Assembly: GCF_000819845.1 (NCBI RefSeq)
Contig: NZ_CDCG01000011.1
Location: forward strand, 143,915-207,914
DNA: 64,000 nt
DNA from: Aeromonas enteropelogenes
GTDB taxonomy: Bacteria; Pseudomonadota; Gammaproteobacteria; Enterobacterales; Aeromonadaceae
Reading direction: 5' to 3'
A model generated the notes under the pieces. It was not told where the DNA came from and searched no databases. It saw only the letters and a list, made by a program, of their open reading frames with translations. This document shows positions 55,075 through 63,710 of the stretch, in pieces (within the stretch, counting starts at the first letter, position 1; every line of letters begins with the position of its first letter). The position numbers were made by a program, and so were the translations under genes.

Positions 55075-56138
55075 GGCGGGGTCTCGATGCATCCTTTTGG
55101 TCGGGAAAGAGAGTCCTTGTTACCGGACATACGGGGTTTAAGGGTAGTTGGTTGACGATGTGGTTGCATCGCCTCGGGGCTGATGTAACAGGCATTAGCT
55201 TGCTGCCCCATTCAACGCCGAATCTGTTTGATGCTGCTGAGGTCGCGAAGATCTGTCGACACCATGTCTGTGATGTCTGTGCACCGGAACATTTTGTGCC
55301 ACTGGTTCAGGAATCGCAACCTGAAGTGGTATTCCATCTGGCGGCGCAATCATTGGTGCGCAAAGGATATCGTGAGCCTGCGCGGACTTTTGAAACCAAT
55401 CTGATGGGCTCCGTGTATCTATTAGAGGCGCTCCGTACGTTGGACTCGGTTAAGAGCGTTGTCATGGTGACCACGGATAAAGTCTATTACAACTTAGAGT
55501 CCATCTGGCCATATCGCGAAACTGACCGCTTGGGAGGGCATGATCCTTATAGTGCGAGCAAGGCAGCTAGCGAACTGGTTATCACCAGCTATCGTGATGC
55601 GTTTCTGGCTGCTCAAGGCGTTGCGGTTGCAACCGCTCGAGCAGGCAATGTTATCGGTGGGGGGGATTGGTCTGCAGATCGTTTGATTCCTGATGCGGTA
55701 CGGGCCTGGCAAGCCGGTCAGTCATTAGCCATCCGACGCCCCGAGGCGGTCCGTCCATGGCAACATGTCTTGGAACCTGTAGCGGCCTATATAGTTTTGG
55801 CACAACGTCTGTATCAAGAGCCTCGATTGGCTGGTGCTTATAACTTTGGTCCTGATAGCCGGGATGCAGCGAGCGTGGAGCAGGTGCTGAATCTAGCGGC
55901 TCTCAGCTATGAGCTCAGTCATAAGGCTTGGAGTTTGGTGGGTGAACTTGGCCCTCATGAAACCAGTTGGTTGGCGCTGGAAACAGCCAAAGCGCGACAC
56001 ACACTGAACATATCGCCACGGTGGTCATTGTCGCAGGCCGTTGAGCAGACCATGTGTTGGTATCGCGATTGGTATCAGGGAGCGTGTGCTCGAGATTTGT
56101 GTGAGCAACAAATTAAAGCCTACGAGGCTCAGCTATGA
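55071..56138 (+). CDS. rfbG: CDP-glucose 4,6-dehydratase
   Basis: Converts CDP-glucose to CDP-4-keto-6-deoxyglucose. A 355-residue extended SDR with TGHTGFKG at 18-25, the characteristic CDP-glucose dehydratase motif, and the catalytic DPYSASKAASE (YxxxK). ATG 55071 overlaps the rfbF stop (ATGA) and has GGAAGG seven bases upstream; ATG 55035 is also in frame but its GGAGGAG is only two bases away. No CDP-4-keto-6-deoxyglucose 3-dehydrase (ddhC type) follows, so the pathway does not go to 3,6-dideoxyhexoses. Confidence 0.94.
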   Translation: MRRGLDASFWSGKRVLVTGHTGFKGSWLTMWLHRLGADVTGISLLPHSTPNLFDAAEVAKICRHHVCDVCAPEHFVPLVQESQPEVVFHLAAQSLVRKGYREPARTFETNLMGSVYLLEALRTLDSVKSVVMVTTDKVYYNLESIWPYRETDRLGGHDPYSASKAASELVITSYRDAFLAAQGVAVATARAGNVIGGGDWSADRLIPDAVRAWQAGQSLAIRRPEAVRPWQHVLEPVAAYIVLAQRLYQEPRLAGAYNFGPDSRDAASVEQVLNLAALSYELSHKAWSLVGELGPHETSWLALETAKARHTLNISPRWSLSQAVEQTMCWYRDWYQGACARDLCEQQIKAYEAQL

Positions 56139-56698
56139 GTCGTTTTACCCTATTGTCCGAACCATTGCTTGGCGCCAGATTGTTGCAGCGCGAAGAGCAT
56201 GCTGACTCACGCGGTGCCTTGAGCCGACTCTTCTGTGTCGAAGAGCTGTCTGTTCTGGGGTGGGGGCCGTGTGTGGCACAGATCAATCTGACATGCACGT
56301 CCCGCTGCGGCACTATTCGGGGACTTCATTTTCAGCATCCACCGTATGCCGAGAAAAAGTTGGTCACTTGTCTCCGGGGGCGAGTTTGGGACGTGATTGT
56401 CGACATTCGGGCTGGTTCGCCGACGTTTCTGATGTGGCACGCGGAGGAGCTTTCGGATGAGAACCACCGTTCTTTGCTGATTCCAGAAGGTTTTGCGCAC
56501 GGCTTTCAGACCCTAAGTGATGAAGTCGAAATGCTCTATTGTCATTCGACGGCCTATGTTGCAGCCGCAGAAGGAGGACTCTATCCACTGGATCCGTATC
56601 TTCAGATTTCGTGGCCGCTGCCGATAACGGAATTCTCTGCACGTGATCGCCAGCATCCTGCGTTAAACGACAGTTTTCAGGGGATAATAATTCGATGA
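56135..56698 (+). CDS. RmlC-like 3,5-epimerase of a CDP-deoxyhexose
   Basis: A 187-residue cupin of the dTDP-4-dehydrorhamnose 3,5-epimerase family. The active-site block GTIRGLHFQHPPYAEKKLV with its catalytic His, and PEGFAHGFQTLSDEVEMLY are clear. In this cassette the substrate should be the CDP-4-keto-6-deoxy sugar made by RfbG rather than the dTDP form. Overlaps rfbG and the next gene by four bases each. Confidence 0.85.
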   Translation: MSRFTLLSEPLLGARLLQREEHADSRGALSRLFCVEELSVLGWGPCVAQINLTCTSRCGTIRGLHFQHPPYAEKKLVTCLRGRVWDVIVDIRAGSPTFLMWHAEELSDENHRSLLIPEGFAHGFQTLSDEVEMLYCHSTAYVAAAEGGLYPLDPYLQISWPLPITEFSARDRQHPALNDSFQGIIIR

Positions 56699-57918
56699 AA
56701 TGCCGACACTGCGGTACTCCGTTGCTTCATAGTTTTCTCGAACTGGGCTTTGCCCCGCCATCTAATGCGTATCTGTCTGTCAGCGATCTATCCCGACCAG
56801 AAGTAACGTTCCCGTTACGCTTGCTAGTGTGTGACCAGTGCTGGTTGGTTCAAACTGAGGATTTTGCTTCAGCAGATCAGCTTTTTTGTGCAGATTATGC
56901 ATATTTTTCAAGCACATCGACCAGCTGGCTAGCTCATGCCGCCCATTATTGTGCGCGCATGATTGACGAATTATCTCTGACGCCCAAGAACCATGTGGTT
57001 GAGATTGCAGCCAACGATGGTTATCTACTCAAAAACTTTGTCGCGGCTGGTATTCCTTGTCTCGGGGTTGAACCTACCGCTGCTACGGCGACTGCGGCTG
57101 AATTGCTGGGTATCCCGATCATCCGGGAGTTTTTCTCTGCCAAATTGGCAGAACAGATGCGTCAATGTGATCAAGGTGCAGATCTATTGATTGGCAACAA
57201 TGTCCTAGCCCATGTTCCCGATATTAATGACTTTTGCGGTGGTTTGAAGCACCTGCTTAATCCTGGTGGAACCTTGACTCTGGAGTTTCCTCATCTGCTG
57301 CAGCTATTGCTTCAGGTGCAGTTCGATACGGTTTATCATGAGCATTTTTCATATCTGTCACTGCAGACGGTGCAGCGGATTTTGGTTTCAGTTGGTCTGA
57401 GAGTGTTCCACGTCGAATCATTAGCGACCCATGGTGGTAGTTTACGGGTATTTGCCTGCCATGCCGATGAACAACGACCGGTTAGTGCGTCAGTCGCTGA
57501 GTGCTTGCATCAAGAGGTGGTGGCTGGATTACATCAGTTGAACATCTATAAAGGGTTTCAATCGCAGGCGGACAGAGTCAAAAATTCACTACTTTCTTTT
57601 TTATTAGCACAGCAGCAAGCGGGAACAATGGTGGCTGCCTATGGTGCTGCCGCTAAAGGTAATACCTTGTTGAACTATGCTGGTGTTCGTCCCGATCTGT
57701 TGCCCTATGTTTGTGATGCGGCCTGTTCAAAACAGGGGCGATTTATGCCTGGGAGCCATATTCCAATTTTGCCGCCGGAAGTTCTGATGGCTAACCCACC
57801 AGATTTTGTACTGATTTTACCTTGGAATTTGGCTGATGAAATCGGTCTCCAACTGGAGCCCCTGAGGGCCGCAGGAACTCGTTTCGTCGTCGCGGTTCCG
57901 CGTTTGGAGATCCTATGA
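56695..57918 (+). CDS. NDP-sugar C-methyltransferase (TylC3-like)
   Basis: A 407-residue SAM-dependent enzyme that adds a methyl group to a sugar ring carbon, usually C-3 of a 4-keto-6-deoxy sugar. Three family domains are visible: an N-terminal zinc-binding domain with C3, C6, C46 and C49; a central methyltransferase core with VEIAANDGYLLKNF; and a C-terminal domain with AAYGAAAKGNTLLNYAG, KQGRFMPGSHIPI and LPWNLADEI. With the preceding epimerase and dehydratase it should make a branched CDP-sugar. Coupled by four-base overlaps on both sides. Confidence 0.9.
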   Translation: MKCRHCGTPLLHSFLELGFAPPSNAYLSVSDLSRPEVTFPLRLLVCDQCWLVQTEDFASADQLFCADYAYFSSTSTSWLAHAAHYCARMIDELSLTPKNHVVEIAANDGYLLKNFVAAGIPCLGVEPTAATATAAELLGIPIIREFFSAKLAEQMRQCDQGADLLIGNNVLAHVPDINDFCGGLKHLLNPGGTLTLEFPHLLQLLLQVQFDTVYHEHFSYLSLQTVQRILVSVGLRVFHVESLATHGGSLRVFACHADEQRPVSASVAECLHQEVVAGLHQLNIYKGFQSQADRVKNSLLSFLLAQQQAGTMVAAYGAAAKGNTLLNYAGVRPDLLPYVCDAACSKQGRFMPGSHIPILPPEVLMANPPDFVLILPWNLADEIGLQLEPLRAAGTRFVVAVPRLEIL

Positions 57919-59036
57919 GTGAGCGTATCTTATATACCAAACCTTCTATCACCGAGCTAGAAATTGGCTACGCCACCGATGCTGCGACTAATGGTTGGGG
58001 AGAACGCTGTTACGAGTATATTGACCGTTTTGAACGGCTGTTCCGTGAACATCTGGGGGTTAAATATGCTATTGCCACGTCAAGTTGTACCGGGGCCTTG
58101 CATATGGGGATGGCCGCGCTGGGTATTGGTGCTGGCGATGAGGTGATATTGGCGGATAGTAACTGGATTGCCAGTGTCGCTCCAGTGGTTCATTTGGGTG
58201 CGACACCAGTATTCGTCGACATATTGCCTGATTCTTGGTGTCTGGATCCTGAGTTAGTTGAGGCGGCGATCACGCCACGTACCAAAGCCATTCTTGCTGT
58301 GCATCTGTATGGCAATCTTTGCCACATGGCGCAATTGTTAGCCATTGGTGAGCGTTATGGTATTCCGGTGATTGAAGATGCCGCGGAGGCGATAGGTTCT
58401 GTGTACCATGGACAGCGCGCTGGCTCTATGGGGTTGTTCGGTGCCTTCTCGTTTCATGGGACCAAAACCCTGACTACAGGGGAAGGTGGCATGTTTGTTA
58501 CCAATGATGCGGAACTCTACGAGCGTGTTTTGACTCTCAGTAACCATGGCCGTGCTCGTGGACAATTTCGTCAATTTTGGCCTGAAACTGTAGGTTATAA
58601 ATATAAAATGTCGAACATCCAGGCTGCGATAGGCTGCGGACAGGTAGAACGGATTGAAGAACTAATCGCTCGTAAGCGAGAGATATTGAATTGTTATCGG
58701 GAAGCATTACTACCTTATTCTGGTCTGAGTATGAATCCTGAACCCGATGAGGGAATTAATGGTGCTTGGATGCCGACTGTTGTATGGCCATCAACGATTG
58801 GAATTAATTGCGAGCAAGTTCAATCGGCATTTCGTGCTGCTAACATTGATGCTCGTGTATTTTTTTGGCCTTTGTCATCATTGCCAATGTTTGAAAAGAA
58901 AAAAGACCATACTATTGCCTATGGCATGGCTGCAAGATCTATTAATTTACCGAGTTATCACGACATGTCTCTATTCGAAGTTACGAAAGTGATAAATGTA
59001 ATTAAGGATGGGTTTAGACAGCATGGAAAAATATGA
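57915..59036 (+). CDS. DegT/DnrJ/EryC1 sugar aminotransferase
   Basis: A 373-residue PLP-dependent aminotransferase acting on keto sugars linked to nucleotides. The PLP lysine is K184, in FSFHGTKTLTTGEGGM. The TSSCTGALHMGMAALGIGAGDEVI and PVIEDAAEAIGS blocks are typical. It comes directly after the C-methyltransferase with a four-base overlap, so it probably places an amino group at C-4 of the branched CDP-sugar. It could instead be a PseC-like step, but sequence context favours the CDP-sugar. Confidence 0.88.
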   Translation: MSERILYTKPSITELEIGYATDAATNGWGERCYEYIDRFERLFREHLGVKYAIATSSCTGALHMGMAALGIGAGDEVILADSNWIASVAPVVHLGATPVFVDILPDSWCLDPELVEAAITPRTKAILAVHLYGNLCHMAQLLAIGERYGIPVIEDAAEAIGSVYHGQRAGSMGLFGAFSFHGTKTLTTGEGGMFVTNDAELYERVLTLSNHGRARGQFRQFWPETVGYKYKMSNIQAAIGCGQVERIEELIARKREILNCYREALLPYSGLSMNPEPDEGINGAWMPTVVWPSTIGINCEQVQSAFRAANIDARVFFWPLSSLPMFEKKKDHTIAYGMAARSINLPSYHDMSLFEVTKVINVIKDGFRQHGKI

Positions 59037-59712
59037 TTTCTTAAAGTGCAAAGAAAATTCTGAAGCCGGCCAGCATTTTTCTTTACCTGTTTTTGACTGC
59101 TCTGGCTTGAAAATGGCAGATCTGATCTGTGTTGATAAGTATCTAGCTTCTTCTGGAGAAATTGTTTCCCTTTTAACTCAATGGCGAGCGAATACGCAAG
59201 AGAACTTTTTTACTCAATTTCATGTTACAGAAGAAAGAACCGCATCGTGGCTTAAAGAAATTGTAATCCCATCAAAAGACCGGATCTTGTTCTTGATTAG
59301 ATTGGAGTCGGGGGAGTGGGTTGGCAATTATGGTGTGTGTAATATGGGAGATCATGGTGGAGAGTTAGATAATGCCATTCGAGGTCGGCTGGGGGGCGCT
59401 CCAGATTTAATGTTCTACTGCGAAATATCTTTATTGTCGTGGTTGTTTGGCGTGTTAAATTACCATGATGTCTGGTTGCATGTTTTTTCAAACAATGTGC
59501 CCGCCATCCTGTTGCATAGAATGACGGGCTTTTCCGTTTTAGATAGAATGGCTCTGGTTAAGTATTGTGTCGATGGGAATGTTACTTATAGTGCGCATGT
59601 TATGCGTACGGACGGAGTGATTTATGAGAAATTTGATTATATGAAAATGGCTATGACTCGGGATTTTTTCTATGAAAATCATCCTTGGGTATTAAGGAGA
59701 TATTCTGTTTGA
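59023..59712 (+). CDS. GNAT-like N-acyltransferase
   Basis: A 229-residue protein with a GNAT-like layout: substrate-side N-terminal half, RILFLIRLESGEWVGNYGVCN as the central strand pair, and VWLHVFSNNVPAILLHRMTGF resembling the usual Asn-containing C-terminal motif. The CoA-loop is not canonical, so the assignment is moderate. It overlaps the aminotransferase end by 14 bases and likely acylates the amino group that enzyme adds. The acyl donor may be acetyl-CoA or an acyl carrier protein from this island. ATG 59008 is an alternative start. Confidence 0.6.
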   Translation: MEKYDFLKCKENSEAGQHFSLPVFDCSGLKMADLICVDKYLASSGEIVSLLTQWRANTQENFFTQFHVTEERTASWLKEIVIPSKDRILFLIRLESGEWVGNYGVCNMGDHGGELDNAIRGRLGGAPDLMFYCEISLLSWLFGVLNYHDVWLHVFSNNVPAILLHRMTGFSVLDRMALVKYCVDGNVTYSAHVMRTDGVIYEKFDYMKMAMTRDFFYENHPWVLRRYSV

Positions 59713-59739
59713 AATGTTTGATGTATTCAGGGGGGGGTA

Positions 59740-60510
59740 ATGATGGAATTCAATTGTGAAAGAAAAAAATTTATTCAATTAATGAGCAAAGATTCTCAGT
59801 GTCAAAAGCTTGCAATGGATTTTCATCGATTAACGGCACCATTTAAATACAGTTATAATTTTTCATATATGGGCCGTCCAATTATCCAATATCCGCAAGA
59901 TGTTATGGCCATGCAGGAATTAATCTGGAGAATCAAACCTGACTTAATTATTGAAACAGGTATTGCTCACGGTGGCTCGTTAGTATTTAGTGCATCTATG
60001 CTTGCACAACTAGATCTGTGCGATGCAATTGAACAAGGCAATGTATTTGACCCTTCTAGGAGTCAACGTAAAGTACTTGGAATTGACATTGATATTAGAA
60101 GCCACAATCGAACCGCAATTGACGCACATCCCATGCGCTCATGGATCGAGATGATTGAAGGCTCCAGTATTGAAAGGAAAGTCATAGATAGGGTTTATGA
60201 GTTTGCAAAAAAATTCAAAAAAATATTGGTATGTTTAGACAGTAACCACACACATGAACATGTCCTTGCTGAGCTGAAGGCTTATGCATCACTGGTCAGT
60301 GTTGATAGTTATTGCGTAGTATTTGATACTATTGTTGAAGATATGCCTGAAGATGCATTTCCCGATCGCCCGTGGGGAAAGGGTAATAATCCCAAAACTG
60401 CAGTTAAAGAATACTTGGTCACAGATAGTTGCTTCGAAATCGATGAGGAGTTGCAAAATAAACTATTAATTTCAGTCGCTCCAAATGGTTTTCTTCGGCG
60501 AGTCTGTTAG
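59740..60510 (+). CDS. CmcI-like (rhamnosyl/sugar O-methyltransferase family) protein
   Basis: A 256-residue protein of the family annotated as cephalosporin hydroxylase or rhamnosyl O-methyltransferase. Visible family features are PFKYSYNFSYMGRPIIQYPQDVMAMQELIW, LIIETGIAHGGSLVFSASML and VLVCLDSNHTHEHVLAELKAY (here ILVCLDSNHTHEHV), with a metal-site Asp and His. Members in glycan clusters methylate sugars. It has a G-rich ribosome binding site. Tandem ATG codons occur at 59740 and 59743. A 111-base gap follows, with a hairpin but no T tract. Confidence 0.78.
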   Translation: MMEFNCERKKFIQLMSKDSQCQKLAMDFHRLTAPFKYSYNFSYMGRPIIQYPQDVMAMQELIWRIKPDLIIETGIAHGGSLVFSASMLAQLDLCDAIEQGNVFDPSRSQRKVLGIDIDIRSHNRTAIDAHPMRSWIEMIEGSSIERKVIDRVYEFAKKFKKILVCLDSNHTHEHVLAELKAYASLVSVDSYCVVFDTIVEDMPEDAFPDRPWGKGNNPKTAVKEYLVTDSCFEIDEELQNKLLISVAPNGFLRRVC

Positions 60511-60621
60511 GGCAACAGTTATTATGCTTGTAACTATTATGACGATTATATGTTGGCAAGCATTGTTGTTGCTTGCCTAAATATGATTTAGTTCTCAATT
60601 CACATCCTACAAGGTATATCT

Positions 60622-60909
60622 ATGTCCTCCGTCGAATCCGTTAAAATTGAGGTGTTCAGTCAAATTTCCCAACAGCTTGAGAATTCGTCACTGATAGTGA
60701 CTGATGATATGCCGTTAATAGGCGGCGGAAGTGTGTTGGATTCTATGAAGTTAGTCGGACTTTGCCTTGCGCTTGAAGACAAAGCAACAGAAATAGGATT
60801 TGATTTCGACTGGACTTCTGATGCTGCAATGTCACGTTCTCGTAGCATGTTTAGGACTGCTGGTTCGTTGGCAGCTGAATTTATTAGTCAAATGGAATCG
60901 AAGATATGA
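60622..60909 (+). CDS. Acyl carrier protein (island copy 2)
   Basis: A 95-residue carrier protein with the phosphopantetheine serine S41 in GGGSVLDSMKLVGLCLALED. It is followed, with a four-base overlap, by a ketoreductase, then an acyl ligase, repeating the order seen at 39.9-42.2 kb. AAGG is seven bases before the start. Its sequence is not close to copy 1, so it is a separate acquisition rather than a recent duplication. Confidence 0.85.
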   Translation: MSSVESVKIEVFSQISQQLENSSLIVTDDMPLIGGGSVLDSMKLVGLCLALEDKATEIGFDFDWTSDAAMSRSRSMFRTAGSLAAEFISQMESKI

Positions 60910-61583
60910 TTGTCGTCACAGGGGCTAGCAAAGGATTAGGTAGAGCTATTTGTGATCGTTTGATTGAAAAGAATATTGATATATTTGGGCTGGCAAGGCA
61001 TGTCGATGAAGTACCTTTTCCATCTATGAGCTGCGATGTTTCATCTTATGAGAATGTAAAGGCGGTCGTACAGCGGCTGAAAAAGGATGGAGCTAAGGTT
61101 ACTGGTCTTGTAAATGCGGCGGGTATTGCATCAATGAACTTAGCTGTAACAACACCGCCAAATGTTGCTCAAAACATTATAAATACGAACTTGTTAGGTA
61201 CCATTTATTGTTGCCAACTCATTGCGCCACTAATGCTAAGAAATAAAATGGGTTCGATAATCAACTTTTCAACTATTGCTGTCGCTTTGGGTTTAAAAGG
61301 CGAGTCAATTTATGCTGCATCCAAGGCTGGGGTAGAAGGCTTTTCACGATCGTTTGCGAGAGAGATGGCGGACTTCAATGTAAAAGTAAATTGTATTGCG
61401 CCTGGGCCCATTGATACGAGTTTACTCAAGGGTATTACGACTGAACAAATCAACAAAATCGTATTGCAACAAATTATTCCTAAACAATTTAATTCAGAAT
61501 CGGTTGCTGATTTAGTTGAACTATTAATAGATGGACGTAGTGATTCTTTGTCTGGTCAAGTCTTACATGTCGGTGGTGTATAA
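60906..61583 (+). CDS. Short-chain dehydrogenase (FabG-like, copy 2)
   Basis: A 225-residue SDR with VTGASKGLGRAI at the N-terminus, NAAG in LVNAAGIAS, and the catalytic NFSTIAVALGLKGESIYAASKAG (Ser-Tyr-Lys). The end, LSGQVLHVGGV, matches FabG-type proteins with a shortened tail. It is coupled to the carrier protein and ligase, so it likely reduces a 3-ketoacyl chain on that carrier. Confidence 0.85.
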   Translation: MIVVTGASKGLGRAICDRLIEKNIDIFGLARHVDEVPFPSMSCDVSSYENVKAVVQRLKKDGAKVTGLVNAAGIASMNLAVTTPPNVAQNIINTNLLGTIYCCQLIAPLMLRNKMGSIINFSTIAVALGLKGESIYAASKAGVEGFSRSFAREMADFNVKVNCIAPGPIDTSLLKGITTEQINKIVLQQIIPKQFNSESVADLVELLIDGRSDSLSGQVLHVGGV

Positions 61584-62878
61584 TGGAATTATTAGAAAAG
61601 CTTGGTGGAATATGGCACGGCATCGATTATCCGTTCCTCATTCATAAGGGAGACGAATTACGATTCTCAGAGATAGCCAATCAAAGTCCAATTGACTTAA
61701 GTGATGTCCGTAAAGGTGATGTCGTTGCCCTAATCGGAGATTTTAACCCGTCTTCGATTCTTGCGCTATTAAGACTGATTGATATTGGTGTTATTCTTGT
61801 TCCGCTAACCATTGAAACAAAACATGAACATGAATACTTTTTTGAATCTGCTCTCGTAGATGTGGTTATAGAGGGTGATCAAGTTCAACGTCGCTTACAC
61901 AATCAAAAACATGACTTCATTGAGAAACTAAGAACATTGGGACATGCTGGACTTGTTCTGTTTTCTACTGGAACTACTGGGCGTCCTAAGGCAATTCTTC
62001 ACAATTTAACACTATTTCTTAAACGTTTTGAAACTCCCCGGCCTACGCTTAGAACAATTAATTTCCTGCTCTTTGATCACATCGGCGGGATCAATACGCT
62101 ATTACATACCCTATTTAATAAAGGGGTTGTTATTGCCCCAGAGTATCGAACCGTAGAGTCCATACTTGAAACATGTCGTAAGTTTGATGTTGAAGCACTA
62201 CCAACAACACCAACGTTTTTAAGAATGATGTTGATGAGTGGCGCTGTTCCTGGCAATGTTCCTGATTGTCTCAAAGTTATTACTTATGGCACGGAACGAA
62301 TGGATCAGGCAACGCTGGATGAACTTTGTAAGTTACTTCCTAACGTTGATTTTAGGCAAACCTTTGGTATGTCTGAGCTTGGCATTCTTCGTGTTAAATC
62401 TGAGGCCAGAGATAGCATATATATGAAAATAGGTGGTGAAGGTGTAGAAACTAGAGTTGTCGATGGTGTTCTTCATATACGCTCGAGTTCACGGATGCTT
62501 GGGTATCTGAATGCTCCTTCGCCATTTGACGCGGATGGTTGGTATGATACTAAGGATGTTGTAGATGTCAGAGACCAATACTATAAAGTAATTGGACGTG
62601 TAAGTGATGTGATTAATGTCGGTGGTCTTAAATTCATGGCGAGCGAAGTTGAACGTGTTGCGCTTGAGTTTCCAAATGTTTCACTAGTCAAAGCAATGCC
62701 TAAACAGAATCCAATAACCGGACAGCACGTTGAACTACTTGTTCAACCCACGACAGAAGGTGCTGTTGATAAAGTGGCATTGATGGAGTTTTTTAAGGAA
62801 AGATTACAGCAGCATATGGTGCCAAAGCGTATCTGTATTGGTAGTGTTGTAGTTGGTCATAGATTTAAAAAGGCTTAG
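61583..62878 (+). CDS. AMP-dependent acyl ligase (copy 2)
   Basis: A 431-residue adenylate-forming enzyme with STGTTGRPKAI, the TYGTERMD region, FGMSELGILRVKSE, and the hinge block DTKDVVDVRDQYYKVIGRVSDVINVGGLKFMASEVE. It ends in RFKK, where the catalytic C-terminal lysine is expected. It probably loads an acid onto the nearby carrier protein. Its start overlaps the dehydrogenase stop by one base. It is the last intact gene of the island in this window. Confidence 0.83.
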   Translation: MELLEKLGGIWHGIDYPFLIHKGDELRFSEIANQSPIDLSDVRKGDVVALIGDFNPSSILALLRLIDIGVILVPLTIETKHEHEYFFESALVDVVIEGDQVQRRLHNQKHDFIEKLRTLGHAGLVLFSTGTTGRPKAILHNLTLFLKRFETPRPTLRTINFLLFDHIGGINTLLHTLFNKGVVIAPEYRTVESILETCRKFDVEALPTTPTFLRMMLMSGAVPGNVPDCLKVITYGTERMDQATLDELCKLLPNVDFRQTFGMSELGILRVKSEARDSIYMKIGGEGVETRVVDGVLHIRSSSRMLGYLNAPSPFDADGWYDTKDVVDVRDQYYKVIGRVSDVINVGGLKFMASEVERVALEFPNVSLVKAMPKQNPITGQHVELLVQPTTEGAVDKVALMEFFKERLQQHMVPKRICIGSVVVGHRFKKA

Positions 62879-63089
62879 TGTGTATCTAAACCTGATTCAT
62901 GTACAAGCTCTTAAGAAAATACATAAATTAAAATACCTTCTAAGATACTGTTTTGTCTATATTTTCTCTGCTTGGTTCGGTGAGCATTTTTTGACAGAAA
63001 ATCTACAGCCTATTACAGCCACGCCCTTATTTCACTTTCATGTTGGCTCGGAAATGGTGTTCACGTTGAATCAAAATCGGTATTCATGA

Positions 63090-63666
63090 GCGGTCGGAAT
63101 ATGTAATGAAATCTACAACAATATTTTCCTTTCCAATTCTGACTATCTGAAGGCAGAATTCAGCCCAGGATATAGAATTGTTCTTGAACATGCCGAAGTT
63201 ATTCGGACTGTTGGGGAAAAGCATCTTGATTATGGCTGTGGAATTGGATTCATTATTGGCCTATTAGGATCTAAGTTTTTTTGGAAAAGATTTTTATGGG
63301 GTTGATGTGAGTTCAGTTGTTTTAGACATAGCTAAGGGCAGAGGAATTTGTTCCAAAAAGTTATTTTTATTGCAGAATCAAACTATTCCTTCCCCGGATG
63401 ATTGTTTTGATCTAATCACTTGTTGTGATGTCGTGGAGCATCTTGATCTGGATGATATCTTTCATTCGTCATCTGAACTGATAAACAGAGTCTTATCTCT
63501 AAATGGAGTTATTCTATTAAATTTTTCAACTCGATCTGCAGGTTAGCTGGATTTAAATAGTGAAAATCTATATAGAACCGTAAAAGATGCTGGATTCTAT
63601 TCATCGTTGTTTAATCTTGAACTGCGTTGTTGCCCAAATCGGTACAGCTTGAATGGAACTAACTGA
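63090..63666 (+). pseudogene. Decayed SAM-dependent methyltransferase
   Basis: One frame gives EIYNNIFLSNSDYLKAEFS, then LDYGCGIGFIIGLLG (motif I) and stops at 63303. Removing one T from the T7 run at 63276-63282 restores YGVDVSSVVLDIAKGRG and DCFDLITCCDVVEHLDLDDI, the middle of a class I methyltransferase. That frame then meets an in-frame TAG at 63544 and continues for another ~39 residues to 63666. There is no start codon in frame at the 5' end. Three lesions make it a pseudogene. Confidence 0.8.
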
Positions 63667-63710
63667 GGACTTGGTGATCTGATCACCACCATCCTCTTCA
63701 AGTCTGCATC

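Noticed and set aside
60555..60577. Hairpin GGCAAGC/GCTTGCC as a terminator after the CmcI-like gene
   Set aside because: The stem is perfect but the following bases are TAAATATG, without a T tract.
62853..63089. 78-codon frame after the second ligase
   Set aside because: It starts inside the ligase gene in another frame, is rich in hydrophobic residues from AT-rich DNA and matches nothing I recognise.
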